From Lateolabrax maculatus (Eukaryota; Chordata; Actinopteri; Acropomatiformes; Lateolabracidae), in contig CM062206.1 in assembly GCA_031216445.1 (NCBI GenBank), positions 6,146,001-6,210,000 of the forward strand: DNA of 64,000 bases, written 5' to 3'. The notes below the pieces were generated by a model. The model saw nothing but the letters and a program-made list of their open reading frames with translations, was not told the DNA's origin and ran no database searches. Shown here piece by piece: positions 9,509 to 21,400 of this stretch. Numbering within the stretch: the first letter of the stretch is position 1; each line of letters opens with the position of its first letter. The position numbers were made by a program, and so were the translations under genes.

Positions 9509-11458
9509 CTGGGAAGTACAGTTGTAAACCATCGACAACATGTTGGACTGCAGAGGCTCTCAGCACTGGCAGGAATCACACATTCGTCTTTGGGGCCCAA
9601 TAAAAAGTACAAGTTCATCCAAGATGACACGAGTGGGGAGTCAGCTCTCGTGTGCTCGTGTTTTCGCATCTTTGAGAACTTGGAGCTGACCTGCGCTGTG
9701 GGTCAGCTGGTGTATGAGACTATTCAAGCCCACGAGAAGGTCTACCACACGGGGTCGGGATGCCTGCTGTTTCTTGCAGGAGCGTGGAGCCGTGCTGCTC
9801 TGGAGTGCATTCAGAGAGGAATTTCAGTACCACACATCATCTCAGCTATGTCTGAAGGGATGGATATCTGCTTGGATGTTTGCAGGAAATGCAGCGTCTC
9901 AACTGAGGGTCTCAGTGTGGAGCAGTCACAGAGCTGCACTGCAGCGTCTCCTGGTTTAGGACTTCCGCTGTCAAAGAAAGCCATCGTGGGGGCTTCACAG
10001 GCATCGAGCCACCGGCAAGGGACAACTGAAGTCGGTCACAAGACTCTAAATGTCACTAGACAAAGGAAAATAAAGCTCAGCAGACATTTTTGTGAGGCCA
10101 AGTCTGAAAATGTCTCCACAGTACCGCAACCTCATCAGCCTACGCTTCCTGACATTGCTCACGTTGCTGTGGGATTGAGTCACGGTTGTGTCGATGCAAT
10201 GAATTTAGTAGTCGAAGCCAGCAGAATACAGTCCAAAAATAATCAGCAAGATGTCAGCTGTTCCACATTTGATGTTACTAAAGTGGTGACTTGTGTGCTA
10301 CCGGGTTTACCAGAGGAGCATGCGTGTGTTTTACCCGGCTGCGTTGTTCTCTTATCTGCTGAACAGGCTTCAGTTGCATATGACATAAAAGACCAGCACT
10401 TGAAGGTCGCTCTGATTAATGGAGATTTATCAGATACCTATCGCCATCTTGGCTTTAGTAGGCCAGCAGGTATAAAGTGCGTGAGTGACCGGTCAGATTT
10501 GTCAAGAGGTCAACAGGTAGACTGGATGGAAAAAGTTGTGACACTTCTGTTGAACCTGGAAGTGAACCTGATACTAGTCAGTGGGCTTGTCAGTGAGAAA
10601 GTGATTCAATGCTGTTGTAGACATCATATACTTGTGGTGGAAAAAGTGAAGGCTTCCGTTTTGAAGGCATTTAGTCATGCAACAGGAGCCATTCTGGTGA
10701 CTTATGCCACACAGTTGACTAAGCACTGTGTTGGCAGAGGGGCGAGAGTAGCGATATGGAGGGACCTCAGCAGCCACGAGAGGAAGCCTTCAACAACTGT
10801 GAATATTTCCACTGGTGGGAACAGCGACTTGGTCACAGTGATCCTCACAAGCTGTGTACATGGCAAGCTGCAGTCCCTGGAGGACCAGTTTTGGGCATGT
10901 GCTTATCGATTACACCACGCCCTGAATGACAAAGCCCTCCTGCCTGGTGCTGGCGTGACGGAAATGCTTTGTATTCGTCACCTTCAAAAGCAAGCGGAGC
11001 ACCATGCCAAGGACCACAGAGAGAGGAATGGGGACTTTGTCCAACGAGCCAAAGCAGGAACAGCAGCTAACCCTTACAGGGGTGTAGTGTTGCAGCTCAT
11101 GGCAGAGGGTTTAATAGATTACATATCCACTGTAATGGCTAACACGGGAAGGTTTTCAAAAGTCCGAGCCAGGACCGCTGTGAGCCAACAACTGCAGGGC
11201 TGTAACGAAAGTCTAGGCATCGCTGCAAAGTTCTCACAACTTTTCTTGGAAGGTGAACAAGAGGATGGTCCAAGTTCCTCCCCCATGAAGTCCGGCGGAG
11301 CACCAGCAGTCAAGATCTATGATAATCTGAGTGTGAAGCAGGAAGCATGGAGGAAAGCCTTGGATCTGGTTTTGCTGGTCTTACAGGCTGATGCAGAGGT
11401 CACCACAGGCATTGACCAAAAAACCGATGGTGCACAGGAAAATCTGATGCTGTTATGA
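9506..11458 (+). CDS. bbs12: Bardet-Biedl syndrome 12 protein (chaperonin-like)
   Basis: A single coding exon of 650 codons ends with TGA at 11458 (human BBS12 is about 710 aa). The frame is open further upstream, but I start at ATG 9506. It lies just after a splice acceptor (AG at 9492-9493), and the protein from there (MLGSTVVNHRQHVGLQRLS) aligns with the human N-terminus. Conserved blocks include LGPNKKYKFI, TGSGCLLFLAGAWS, LAVGLSH-like AVGLSHG, CVLPGLPE, YRHLGF, FWACAYRLHHAL and the C-terminal EAWRKALDLVLLVLQ. BBS12 is a vertebrate-type relative of group II (CCT/TRiC) chaperonin subunits. With BBS6/MKKS, BBS10 and CCT subunits it helps assemble the BBSome at the basal body. The middle third, about residues 130-225, is poorly conserved. 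The stretch ATGTAATG at 9501-9508 places an AUG-stop across the start codon. Confidence 0.95.
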   Translation: MLGSTVVNHRQHVGLQRLSALAGITHSSLGPNKKYKFIQDDTSGESALVCSCFRIFENLELTCAVGQLVYETIQAHEKVYHTGSGCLLFLAGAWSRAALECIQRGISVPHIISAMSEGMDICLDVCRKCSVSTEGLSVEQSQSCTAASPGLGLPLSKKAIVGASQASSHRQGTTEVGHKTLNVTRQRKIKLSRHFCEAKSENVSTVPQPHQPTLPDIAHVAVGLSHGCVDAMNLVVEASRIQSKNNQQDVSCSTFDVTKVVTCVLPGLPEEHACVLPGCVVLLSAEQASVAYDIKDQHLKVALINGDLSDTYRHLGFSRPAGIKCVSDRSDLSRGQQVDWMEKVVTLLLNLEVNLILVSGLVSEKVIQCCCRHHILVVEKVKASVLKAFSHATGAILVTYATQLTKHCVGRGARVAIWRDLSSHERKPSTTVNISTGGNSDLVTVILTSCVHGKLQSLEDQFWACAYRLHHALNDKALLPGAGVTEMLCIRHLQKQAEHHAKDHRERNGDFVQRAKAGTAANPYRGVVLQLMAEGLIDYISTVMANTGRFSKVRARTAVSQQLQGCNESLGIAAKFSQLFLEGEQEDGPSSSPMKSGGAPAVKIYDNLSVKQEAWRKALDLVLLVLQADAEVTTGIDQKTDGAQENLMLL

Positions 11459-11602
11459 CCCTCACACAGAATCTTGGGGAATCACTTGACTGTTCACAAC
11501 TTTATAAATGTTTTCTTTTTCTTGTTTATTTTGAGTTTATTTTGTGTTGTAAACTATGAAATAACGTTTTTTTTTTTTATGACTGGTACTAAGCGAAAGT
11601 TG

Positions 11603-11644
11603 AATAAAGTGTTTTATAGTCTTTCTTTTCTTGTCATCAATAAA
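11603..11644 (+). terminator. bbs12: bbs12 poly(A) signals
   Basis: AATAAA occurs at 11603-11608 and again at 11639-11644, about 145-185 bases after the bbs12 stop. The first is followed by T-rich sequence (TCTTTCTTTTCTTG). This predicts a short 3' UTR. Confidence 0.75.
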
Positions 11645-14407
11645 TAGTCACAGAAAAAAAAAAACACATTTTAATGAAGCAATGGCATATTTGCTACCAC
11701 TTGGGGGAGGCAAATGATTATATGACACTGTAGTTTATCTGACCCTCATCCAAACTGATGCACTAAATATGATTCTGATGACAAATTAACTAAGTGTCTT
11801 AAAGAATCCTATCATATGCGGTCAGGTATAATTGCTTACATCCATATTTTGATTTTGTTTAACTTGTTGTCTTAGTTATCATAGTTTTTGTCTTGAAGGA
11901 AGCTGTGTACAATTCTTATAGGCCCTAAAATTCAGTGTATTTTTATTATTAACCAAGCATGACTTAGCTGATGCTATTTGCACATGTACACACCTCATCT
12001 TCGTGCTCAGTTCAGCCAGGGAAAACAAATGGTACATGTCCAAAACCACAATTAAATTTCCCTCTCAGGGAGTATGGATGGAATTTTGTTGTGCCGTTAT
12101 GATTTTTTAGTCCTGCTAAGTACACTTCCTTTACAATATTTGCCTACGCTTCATTATGTGTCTCAACTTGGCGAGCACTGGACACGGCTTCCCTGCCAGC
12201 CGTGGTGGTTTTATGACCGGCTTTGTCATAATGTCAATGGTTGACGGAGCGGGGACGCCCCCAGACAGAGTAAATGTTTTCGATTAAGTCTCATTAGGCC
12301 CTGTCTTTTTTAAAAAGTGAACTAAAGCCTTTTGTTAGTTAACATTTCCCTACATGATCATTGAAGGGTCACAGGAATATTACCAAGCCACCACGCTCTG
12401 ACCCTTTGACTCCATTGGACTATTTGCCTAAAGTTGATACATCCAGGAAATTTAATTAATTTATTATACAATACTTTTGAATAAGGCTATAAAAGGATAT
12501 CAATTAAAAATCTTAGTTCCAGTCTGAAAAAAATGTTATTTCAAAGAGAAATGTCTACCACTTGGAATAATCAAAAACAACTCAAAAAAGATGATGGTTC
12601 ACATGAAATTAAAGCCCATTGTTGGTTATCTTTAGACTTTTTCCTATTGCACGCTTTGTATTTCAAAGGTGTCAGTTTCAACGACACGTGAGACCTTCCA
12701 TTTCCTCTGAGATCAGAGAGAAAGCTTCTTGCCGCATTTTAAAAATAGTTCAGAAATAAAAACGTTAGAAAGGCTTTACGATGGAGCCATAAAAACCTTG
12801 ACTCAGGCATCACTCAGCAGTGGTGTGGCCATGGGAGGGTGGGGTATGACATAACATAACAAACACAACACTGAGGAGGAAATTGAAAAGGCAGGATTGG
12901 TGAAACATCTGACAGTTCAGGCTCAGTCCACGTTTAACTGTCTGCTTTAAGCTTCATCTGCACAGAGGAAACCTCGGACTGATGCATGCACACATTTATA
13001 GATTACCATAGAAATGTAAAACCTACAGAGTTGCTGGCTGACAGCATGGACTGTTGATTTCATGTCACCATGTTAAAAGTACATTTTAAAAAAAATAGCA
13101 AAATAACACATTTTAATTCTAAAATTATGAATGGAAAAAGCAGCTGAAGGCATTTGAAGTTTTGCTTTAGGGGTTAAATTCAGTAAAATTACATGTTATT
13201 CTAAAACCTTTTTTGCATATTGACAAATTTGATTTGTTTATGGAAAATAGAAGTTTTTGATTATTTTGTTATACTTCAAAATAAAAGTGATTTATTCTGA
13301 TATTCACAAAACTGCATATGTAAGAAGTTTTTAAAATAAAGCCATCAGTATGGAAACAGATACCATGCTGATACAGAATGTGTGAATTTATTTTTAGAAA
13401 GCCACTGGCAAACCATAAATCTTGTTTTATAGACAGTGTCACATACTATTGTACTACTTATGTTGTAGACCAATATTAGAAAAAGCAAAGTGTGCTAGAA
13501 TCACTGGTCTGATTATGGCTACCATGCGTACAATGTAATGATGTAGGTTGCCTTTTCTGGCATTGTTTTTGTCCTTTCGTGTCTGCCAATTTAGAGGAAG
13601 TGATCAGTGTTCATGTTTGATCTTCTGTTCCAGATGCTGTTTCAAAATTCAGTATTGTAGGAGCATTAGTAGTTCTGCACTGCATAATGCAACACTTGGA
13701 GCATTTACATGTGGTTCACTATACTCAAACAGGTAAGCAGTTGCCTCTTTTTAATAAATTGTTCAAGATATTTTATCTTCTCATGAGCTACTGACTACAG
13801 CCTTGGAGTAAGCATGCTGTATGAATATTGCAAACAATCAGTAAAAAATAAATTATACAGTGAAATGAGACTCAGGTCATCAGCATTTCCTTCAGATTTA
13901 AGCTCTAAAGAATCATTTATACAAAGGGACACTGAAAGCACCAAGACCCATAATACTAATTATAATATTCATGCATACTTTTATTAAATGTGATGAGTCA
14001 TTTTCAGCCAAACTCTAATTTACACTGTCTTGAAAACATTTGCATTCACGCTCTATTTTTAGTTCACTAGCTGGTTTGTCTTTTTGGAAATTAAGATCTT
14101 GAAAAAGGTGAATACCCAGCATGGAATTTGGTGACAACATTGCTCCGCTAAATTGTTTATTGAAAAGGTCACTAGTCTGAGGTAAAGCCTGGCTGTGGAA
14201 GGTGTATCAATAGTCAAATACCCTCTTTTAAGGAGAATTCATGCAGAGTTCTCGATTAATATAATAGGCCCAGGAAATGCATCCAAAGGATGTTCAAAAC
14301 CATCTGTACCCTTCCTGTGGTTGGATTCCTATTCTGACTACTCAGGTCTCCAGCATTAGTCACTCAAATGGCCTGGTTAGATGTCAGATGTTTCACTGGC
14401 CAGTTTC

Positions 14408-14426
14408 GGGGGGGGGGGGGGGGGGG
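14408..14426. repeat. Poly(G) tract, 19 bases
   Basis: An uninterrupted G run about 1.1 kb upstream of the fgf2 start codon. It could form a quadruplex, and its length may be inaccurate in the assembly. Confidence 0.85.
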
Positions 14427-14967
14427 TGTCATCAACACTGACATCAACCAAGAGCCCAGCTGACTTTCTACTGATCCAGCACGAGTTTCAGATGTGGTTA
14501 CCTATACCCAGAAGTCCAGACCAGTGAGTGCCTATTTTGACAAATGGATGGCCTTGTTGGTCCTAAAATCAAAAAAAAAAACAAATCCTGTGCGAATAAC
14601 TCCTCTCATTGATCCTCCACTAAACTGTTTCTGAAGAAAAACTGAGAATAGCAATTAAAATCACTCATTCATGTAGGCTTTTGCCTCTAAGTCTGCTGGC
14701 ATCTCTCCTTCACATTGTTGTTTTTTTTACCTATGAATAGCACTGAGTGAGTGAGCTGGCTTTCTTTTTACGTCCCTCATTTCTTGCTCTTGAACACTCT
14801 GGATGAATGAAAACACTGGTTCCGTTCACATGCTCGCCGCTGCTCTTGGCGCCCTGAAGGGTCTCGGTGGCACAGGCCAAGTTGCACGTCCCCCTCCTCG
14901 CCCTCCTTTACTTTCTCAACTCCTGCTGGGTTGGTTGGTTAACTCAGTGAGCATTAGTGGGCGTGAG

Positions 14968-14969
<2 letters not shown>

Positions 14970-15012
<43 letters not shown>
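14970..15012. repeat. (TG)n microsatellite upstream of fgf2
   Basis: About 21 GT units lie 485 bases upstream of the fgf2 ATG. Long GT tracts can adopt Z-DNA and vary in length. Confidence 0.95.
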
Positions 15013-15013
<1 letters not shown>

Positions 15014-15439
15014 GGTGCTCCCAGGGCGCATGCGAACTGAGGCCCAAAGGGGAAAGCCTTCCACACAGATCTAAGCCAGCTGCCCTGATTTAAACACTCC
15101 AGTGCAAGACGAGTGGAAGAGAGCGGGAATCCGGAGACATTCCCCCCCTACCAGTGTGCTCAAAGTACACTGGCAAGGCAGCTGCCAGCTCTACAAACAA
15201 CAGACGAGCAGCAACAAATGGTGGACTTAGACGTTTGCTGTTAGGTAGAAGCATTTAGGAGTCCTTCTGCCTCAGATCCTCAGGACTCAAAGGGCACTTG
15301 CTGCCCTGAGAGGGGGGGGGGGTGTTCAAGCAAACTGACCTCAGGGGTTAAGTAGAATCAGTTTGCGTGAAGCTCTGTGGAGGAGGGGAGGAGGGAACAG
15401 GCAAGAGTTAGTGGGAGGTGGGAGGCCACAGTGGGGCTC

Positions 15440-15496
15440 CTGCACTGCTCAAGAAGGAGACGAAGCAGTCGCCGGGAAGCGGGGAAAGAGGAGGAG
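15440..15496 (+). other. fgf2: Arg-rich in-frame extension upstream of the fgf2 AUG
   Basis: The fgf2 frame is open from after a TGA at 15368-15370 to the ATG, with no ATG in between. It offers GTG (15377, 15431) and CTG (15440) codons. From the CTG, 19 residues precede the usual Met: LHCSRRRRSSRREAGKEEE. Human FGF2 makes high-molecular-weight nuclear forms from upstream CUG codons, with Arg-rich extensions. The likeness is in composition and position only. The CTG context is weak, and the GTG at 15431 has a better one (A at -3, G at +4). Whether either is used is unknown. Confidence 0.35.
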
Positions 15497-18400
15497 ATGG
15501 CCACGGGAGAGATCACGACACTTCCCTCCACACCTGAAGACGGCGGCAGCGGCGGCTTTCCTCCTGGGAGCTTCAAGGATCCCAAAAGGCTGTACTGTAA
15601 AAACGGGGGCTTCTTCTTGAGGATAAAGTCTGACGGGGGAGTGGATGGAATCCGGGAGAAAAACGACCCCCACAGTAAGTGCTTCCAGTCCCCTTCTTCT
15701 TTGCTTTGCACAGCACACAAAGCCTCTTTATGTTCTTTTAAATATGCAACAGGGAAGTAAGAGTGAAGCAAGAAAGAAAAAATCACGGAGGAAGAAATTT
15801 TCCAGCGTACTGAGGTTTATTCTCCACTTGTAAACACCAAAATGTGTGTAGGTCGACTTCTGGAAAGTATAATAACTCTGGCTCGGGAGAAGCACACCTC
15901 AAAGTTTCTTAATCAATGGGGACTTTGATAGAATATTGCGTGACGTTTTTAGTAAATGTAAATCACCGTGCTGAGTCACAGCCATTCACACTGCTCACTG
16001 TGTGGTTTACGTCACACAAGACAGCACAACATGGAGTTAAAAGGCAGAAGAAGTGGATTCCTGATGTAGAGGTCCCAGTGTTTGACGTCAGTGACATTTT
16101 GCCAGAGTTAAATCTAAAAAATGATCCTATTATAACGAAATATAATAAAATAAACTCTTATCACTAATCTGTACCATTTATTTAGAAAGTGAGGGAACTT
16201 TAAGGCTTTTCTAATGTTATAATATTAAAGTGCTTGTTTGGCCTGGACAACTGTGAGACCCCTCGGCGTCTCTGTATCACTGATTACTTTTAAGTGTGTG
16301 TCCTCAGTTGCATCAGTAAGTAGGAGGGGACGAGGGGGGGACATGAAATTAGGGGTTTTTTTTCTGAGGAAAACATGTTTGGAAGTGTATTGCCCAAGAT
16401 ACACTGTGGCATTTCAAACAGGTGCGCCCAAACAAATGCCTCATATGGAACCAGTTCAAGGAGAGTGGAGCTATTTTTAGAATAATTCAATTACATCCAG
16501 TTACATTCAGTTAGACTTATTTGTAAAATAATCCGGGAGAGTAATTTTGTTGAGATGATGTGAGCAAGTTGCATGTTTAGTTTGTTAATTCATAAAAACG
16601 TTATTATTCTGGATATCAGAGAGTCAGCATCATGCCTTCAGAAAGGAATATATCCACAGTGAGTCATAGAACAGGAATCAGTATTAATCATTTAGCTTTT
16701 CTACCATACTGGCTGTTTTACAGTTAATGTGACCTGAGCTGTTCTTCATCAATGGTTCTTTTGTTAAGGCTGCAATAGTTCTGCCAACTTTTTAGACAAC
16801 CAGACATACCTGCCAGTTAGAATTGAAACTGTTAGTGAAAAAGGTTACCTAATATACCCAATGATGCACACGATCCTGGAGTGTAACTCACTTCCTATCC
16901 CAAAACTTTCTGAGGACAATATTATAATATACGTTGCCACAGATTGTTGGCCTTACATCACCGACCAGGACAATTACATACATTACAGGACCACACTCTA
17001 CAGAACCAGAGAACAGATGAGGGAAAGTTTCCCTGTATTCACAACATCGAACACACCACAGCACACCAATATAATTATATATTTTTTTCTTCAGGGAAGA
17101 ACACCTCTTTGATCTGTGACAGGAATCATCCAGGCACCAAACTTAACTGTAGACAGATGCATGTCTATCTGAAGTGTAATTGTGGATTAATTCTGGACAG
17201 ATCCCCTAATTTACCTTATGGGGCCCCTGCTTCCTTTTCGGTGGTTGGGCTTTGCTCATGCAAAGTATGCTCTGTTGGCAAGCAGCATTGCCTCTACAAA
17301 AACAAAAGTGCAGATACATCTGTGAGGAGGCTGTCGTTCTGCCAACAGGTACTGTGTGCTCAGACTGCTGTCAGCCACGGTGCAATGCTGCTGTTTAGTG
17401 GCTGATGTGAGTTATCTTATTCTTATCAGTGGCCTCAATGCTTTCCATTCATTTACTGCAGATAAAGTGTCAGCTAATGTTAGCCCAACAACAAAAAAAA
17501 AGGTCTTACCTTTTCACTAACTCTACTTTGTGGAGCCTTTGAGCTTGTTTTAGGTCATTGTTTCGGTTTTAGGGCATGTTTACTGCACGGTTCACTCTCA
17601 CCGCTCTCATCTGCACGCTATCTGCCCACAGTTAGAGCCAGGTATCTACTGTTCTCAGGAGGTAGTGGAGACCAAAACAGAGGTAAAAATTAGAGTGAAA
17701 ATTGGACTTAACATTCATCAGGTGGACACAGACAGGACTCCAAATGAAGCATTTTTGTCTGCAGGATGTGTAACTGGTCAAGTGTGTTGCCACATTAGCC
17801 TTAAGACTAAGCCGGTGATATGGTGCAGCAGTGCTGGCTCGGTTTGGTTGCAGTGCCCCCCAGTGGCCTTAAATTGATGAATTCAGCTTTAGGTATCAGT
17901 ATATCCTTACATCTGAAGATGGTTCTGAGACCGCTGTCTTCTTACTGGTTTGTGCTATCAAGCAAATCACCAATCTTCCCTCCAAAATTTAACTAGTTGG
18001 CAAATAATGTTAAATTCCCAGTTGCAAGCAAGTTAGGGCATTCTTTATGGCTATTATTACTATTGTCTCGCTTGTTAATAATAATAATTATTATTATTTT
18101 TTTCTCACTTGTTACAGGTACTCACAGTAAATCACAGTAAAGATGCTAAATGAGGCATTTCAATATTTCATCTACAGCATTTGTTTCTCGGGTTGCTGGC
18201 TCTGCTGTGGAGGGGTAGTGTTAGATCAGTTATAACAAAACTTAAACACAGGGTGCCATTGATGTAACCATAAAACAATGTACATTCACACTGAAGAGAT
18301 TACTATTTCATTGTGATTTAGTGTAGGAATCTGGTGCCGAAGATATCGCCTCTTTATCTTTTTATAAATAGATGTATTAAACAGCACTTAATCTTTTCCT

Positions 18401-21400
18401 TTTGGTTAAACATCTTACAAGCAAAATACTAATGGTTTCTGTCTTTGCTCATTTTGTTCAAATAAACTTTTGTATTTTTCCTCAGTAAAGCTTAAACTCC
18501 AGGCGACCTCGGTGGGGGAGGTGATCATCAAAGGAGTTTGTGCCAACCGTTATCTGGCCATGAACAGAGACGGACGACTGTTTGGAGTGGTGAGTGAGTG
18601 GGATTATCATCTTTCTCTTATTTATATCGTTTCTGTAAAGACTTTTGAGATGACTGTTTTGTATCTATGCTTCTCCTGTTTGTTTTGTCCATAATTTGGA
18701 TCCAACTGAGGCGTCTCCCCCAAGTCCAATTCCCTTCGACCATTTGTCTTTCTTTCCGATCTTGAGTCTCGTCCTCGGCGTTACCACTGGCTCAGCTGAG
18801 CAGCTGTGGGCAACAAAATCAGGGCACTTGTCATGGCAACGCTGACACGTCTGTGTTTGAGCGTTCAAGTCCAAATCCCATTTTTATACTTTGATTTTGT
18901 ACCACATAACCACTAAGGTCCAGACTGGCACAGAAACAAATACATGATGCACGAGAAGCTGCAACTTATTTGGCTCTGTAATTCATACATTAAGCTACAA
19001 CATAAAGGTTTTGATAATTAGACTCCATTAATGTGTACAGTAGCATCTTTGTAAATGTCAGGCCCATTAAAATAGCATATAGGACAGAATTGCTCCAAGA
19101 GTCTAGATGCTGGTGGAGCTTTTCTCCCCCAGCACCAGAATGATGGGACCTCTTGGATTTGCAGGCTTTTATTGGGAATTTTTGTGGCTCTCCGGGGACA
19201 ACCTGACAGTCGAAATGGAGGTTTGAGCAATACTTGACAAAGAGACAAAATACAGAAACATAAAGATATTTAAAGAACTGCATCCAACAATTGATTGGTT
19301 CATAAAACATGTGAAGGCAGTTTATTGTCCAGACATGGTGACGTTTAAGAATTTTTGACAGCATGAGAAAACAGAAATGATGGAGAGGCTTGAAATGTAT
19401 GAACTGAGATTTAAGCAGGAAGAGACTGACACTCATCAGTAAAAGAATAAATGTTACAGGAAAGATCTTCCTTACTGAACTTTTGCAAAAGCTTCATAAT
19501 TAGATCCATGCAGTCCGCTCTTCTACATGGTGAGGTGTCTGCTGGAAGATCTTGCTGGTATTATGTATTGTTTCTTTCTTTTCTTTCAAGATATAAAAGC
19601 TTTTATGAATTGACAGATTATCTGACTGACCTGTTCTAGTTGTTCAGTGGTTAGATTTTGCCACTCTGCCCTATGTAGAACAAATCCTCATTACACTACA
19701 TACTGTCACAGATAGAAAGAACAAATCTTTGGAGAAATAGCCAACACCAATTTGGCACTGCTGCTGGTTTGTTGCCACAATGTTGTTGCTCACAGCAGCA
19801 CTGAAAGTGTTAAGCGTTGTTGACTGATGTGGTTCGGTGGTTGTGAAGACTTGTCCACAGTCCATGTAATTGGCAAAAGGCATTTCCTCTTAATGAGAAA
19901 CTACAGCAGCTGCCACCCAAGGCACCTCTTTGTTCTGCTCTTACTTGTGTGTGGAAAATCAAAAAAACCCACAAATTATCAACTCTCTTCCTGTTGGCAT
20001 TTGTTGTGTCAAAAAAAAAAAAAAAAAAAGTTGAAGATTAAGAAATTGGCCACAACAAAAGTTGTTTCCCTTTAATTTAGCACCTTGCTAGTGTGTCTCT
20101 AGTCTGGTCTTGCAAATGTTTTATATAGAATCAGAAGTCATCTGATTGACTGATATATTTTATATATAATTGACAAATACTGACCACTTACACATAAGTC
20201 AATACTGACTGCTGATAAGATTTATACAAGAGTGGATTTATATTCAATATTTATTCCACCCTTAACCTTCATTCTTGAAAAATATTATTCATGAATTTAA
20301 AATATAATTTCCCCCTGCTTTGACAACTAACAAAAAACAAACAAACAAACAAACAAAAAGACTGGATCGAACAATTACATGGACTTCTGACTGTATAGCT
20401 ATATTTAGGCTTGTACTTGCTTCAGTGACCAACGCTTCAGACACAGGAAAACCTCGACTGCTGTCATCTTACTGTTGCACATTTCCAATACTGAGGTAGG
20501 ATTAAAGTTTTTAGCCCCGGGTGGTTGTTGCAGTTGAAAGAAAATGCCCTCTGACTAAAAGCTTAGTAGCTGTGCAGTTTACTAAAAACAGAAACTAAAA
20601 CAAAAGCCTCTTGTTGGACAGGGTGCAGGGGAGTTAACGCCCAGCAAGGTTTTGGCCAGACGTTCAGTAATTAATGTTTTCTACAGAGGACAATGTTAAA
20701 AGAGTGTAGTTAAAATACATGTAGATATGGTCAATAATGACAGTACAAGTACCAAATCAAACAAAACAATTAGTTTGTATTTTGAGTGCCTTGTCATTTA
20801 TATTCCCATCAAATCCAAGTTTGTCCTGATTTGTTTAGTTTTTGGATTTATTCTCTGTTTGTTTAAATTCTTCAAATGTCTAATTTTAGCCTATTCACCT
20901 CCATGTTTAATGTTTAATCATGATTCAAGGAAGTTTAAGTAAGGCAAAAACAGACTACAGCTGTAATGATCAAGCACGGTTTCCTTTTAAAAAAAAATGC
21001 TTGTACTGTATTAGTGTGAAACACTGAGCAGAAACCAACAGTGTCCTTCAAAATAAAGCTGCCATTTAGTTCTGGGTGTTTTATGTGAAAATAACAAAAT
21101 AATGTATTTAATAAAATGCCACTGCAAGTAACCAGATGTCCCTCAGGTTAACTTTATACATAAAATGATGTACATAAGCATAGAGTATTATTAGCATTTT
21201 GGAAAGAAACACTGAAACGTTTGATTAAAACTAACCTAACTTCAGTTTTCATACATATTGTGGTTTTGCAAGATAATTTAAGTGTATCGGGATGACCCAG
21301 TAGTTCTTGTCCTGTAAGCAAAAGGCTGCAAATGTATTCCTCCCAGCAGCCAACTCCCCTGAACGTCCAACTGTCCAACACTGAACATCAAATTAAACTT

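Larger units (their letters stand above)
11650..15360. other. Intergenic region and 5' flank of fgf2
   Basis: No exon was recognised in these 3.7 kb. A denser, less AT-rich stretch at 12120-12310 has no ORF and could be regulatory. The right end contains a 19-base G run (14408-14426), a (TG)n tract (14970-15012) and an 11-base G run (15312-15322) before the purine-rich fgf2 leader. The fgf2 start site and enhancers probably lie here, but no element can be named with confidence. Confidence 0.5.

Noticed and set aside
15358..15786. A 142-codon frame antisense to fgf2 exon 1
   Set aside because: It is a shadow of the GC-rich fgf2 exon and leader. Low-complexity Ser/Leu/Pro with no independent support.
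18990..19436. A 148-codon minus-strand frame in fgf2 intron 2
   Set aside because: It is hydrophobic and Cys/Phe-rich as expected from AT-rich DNA, has no recognised domain or splice partners, and appears to be a chance frame.
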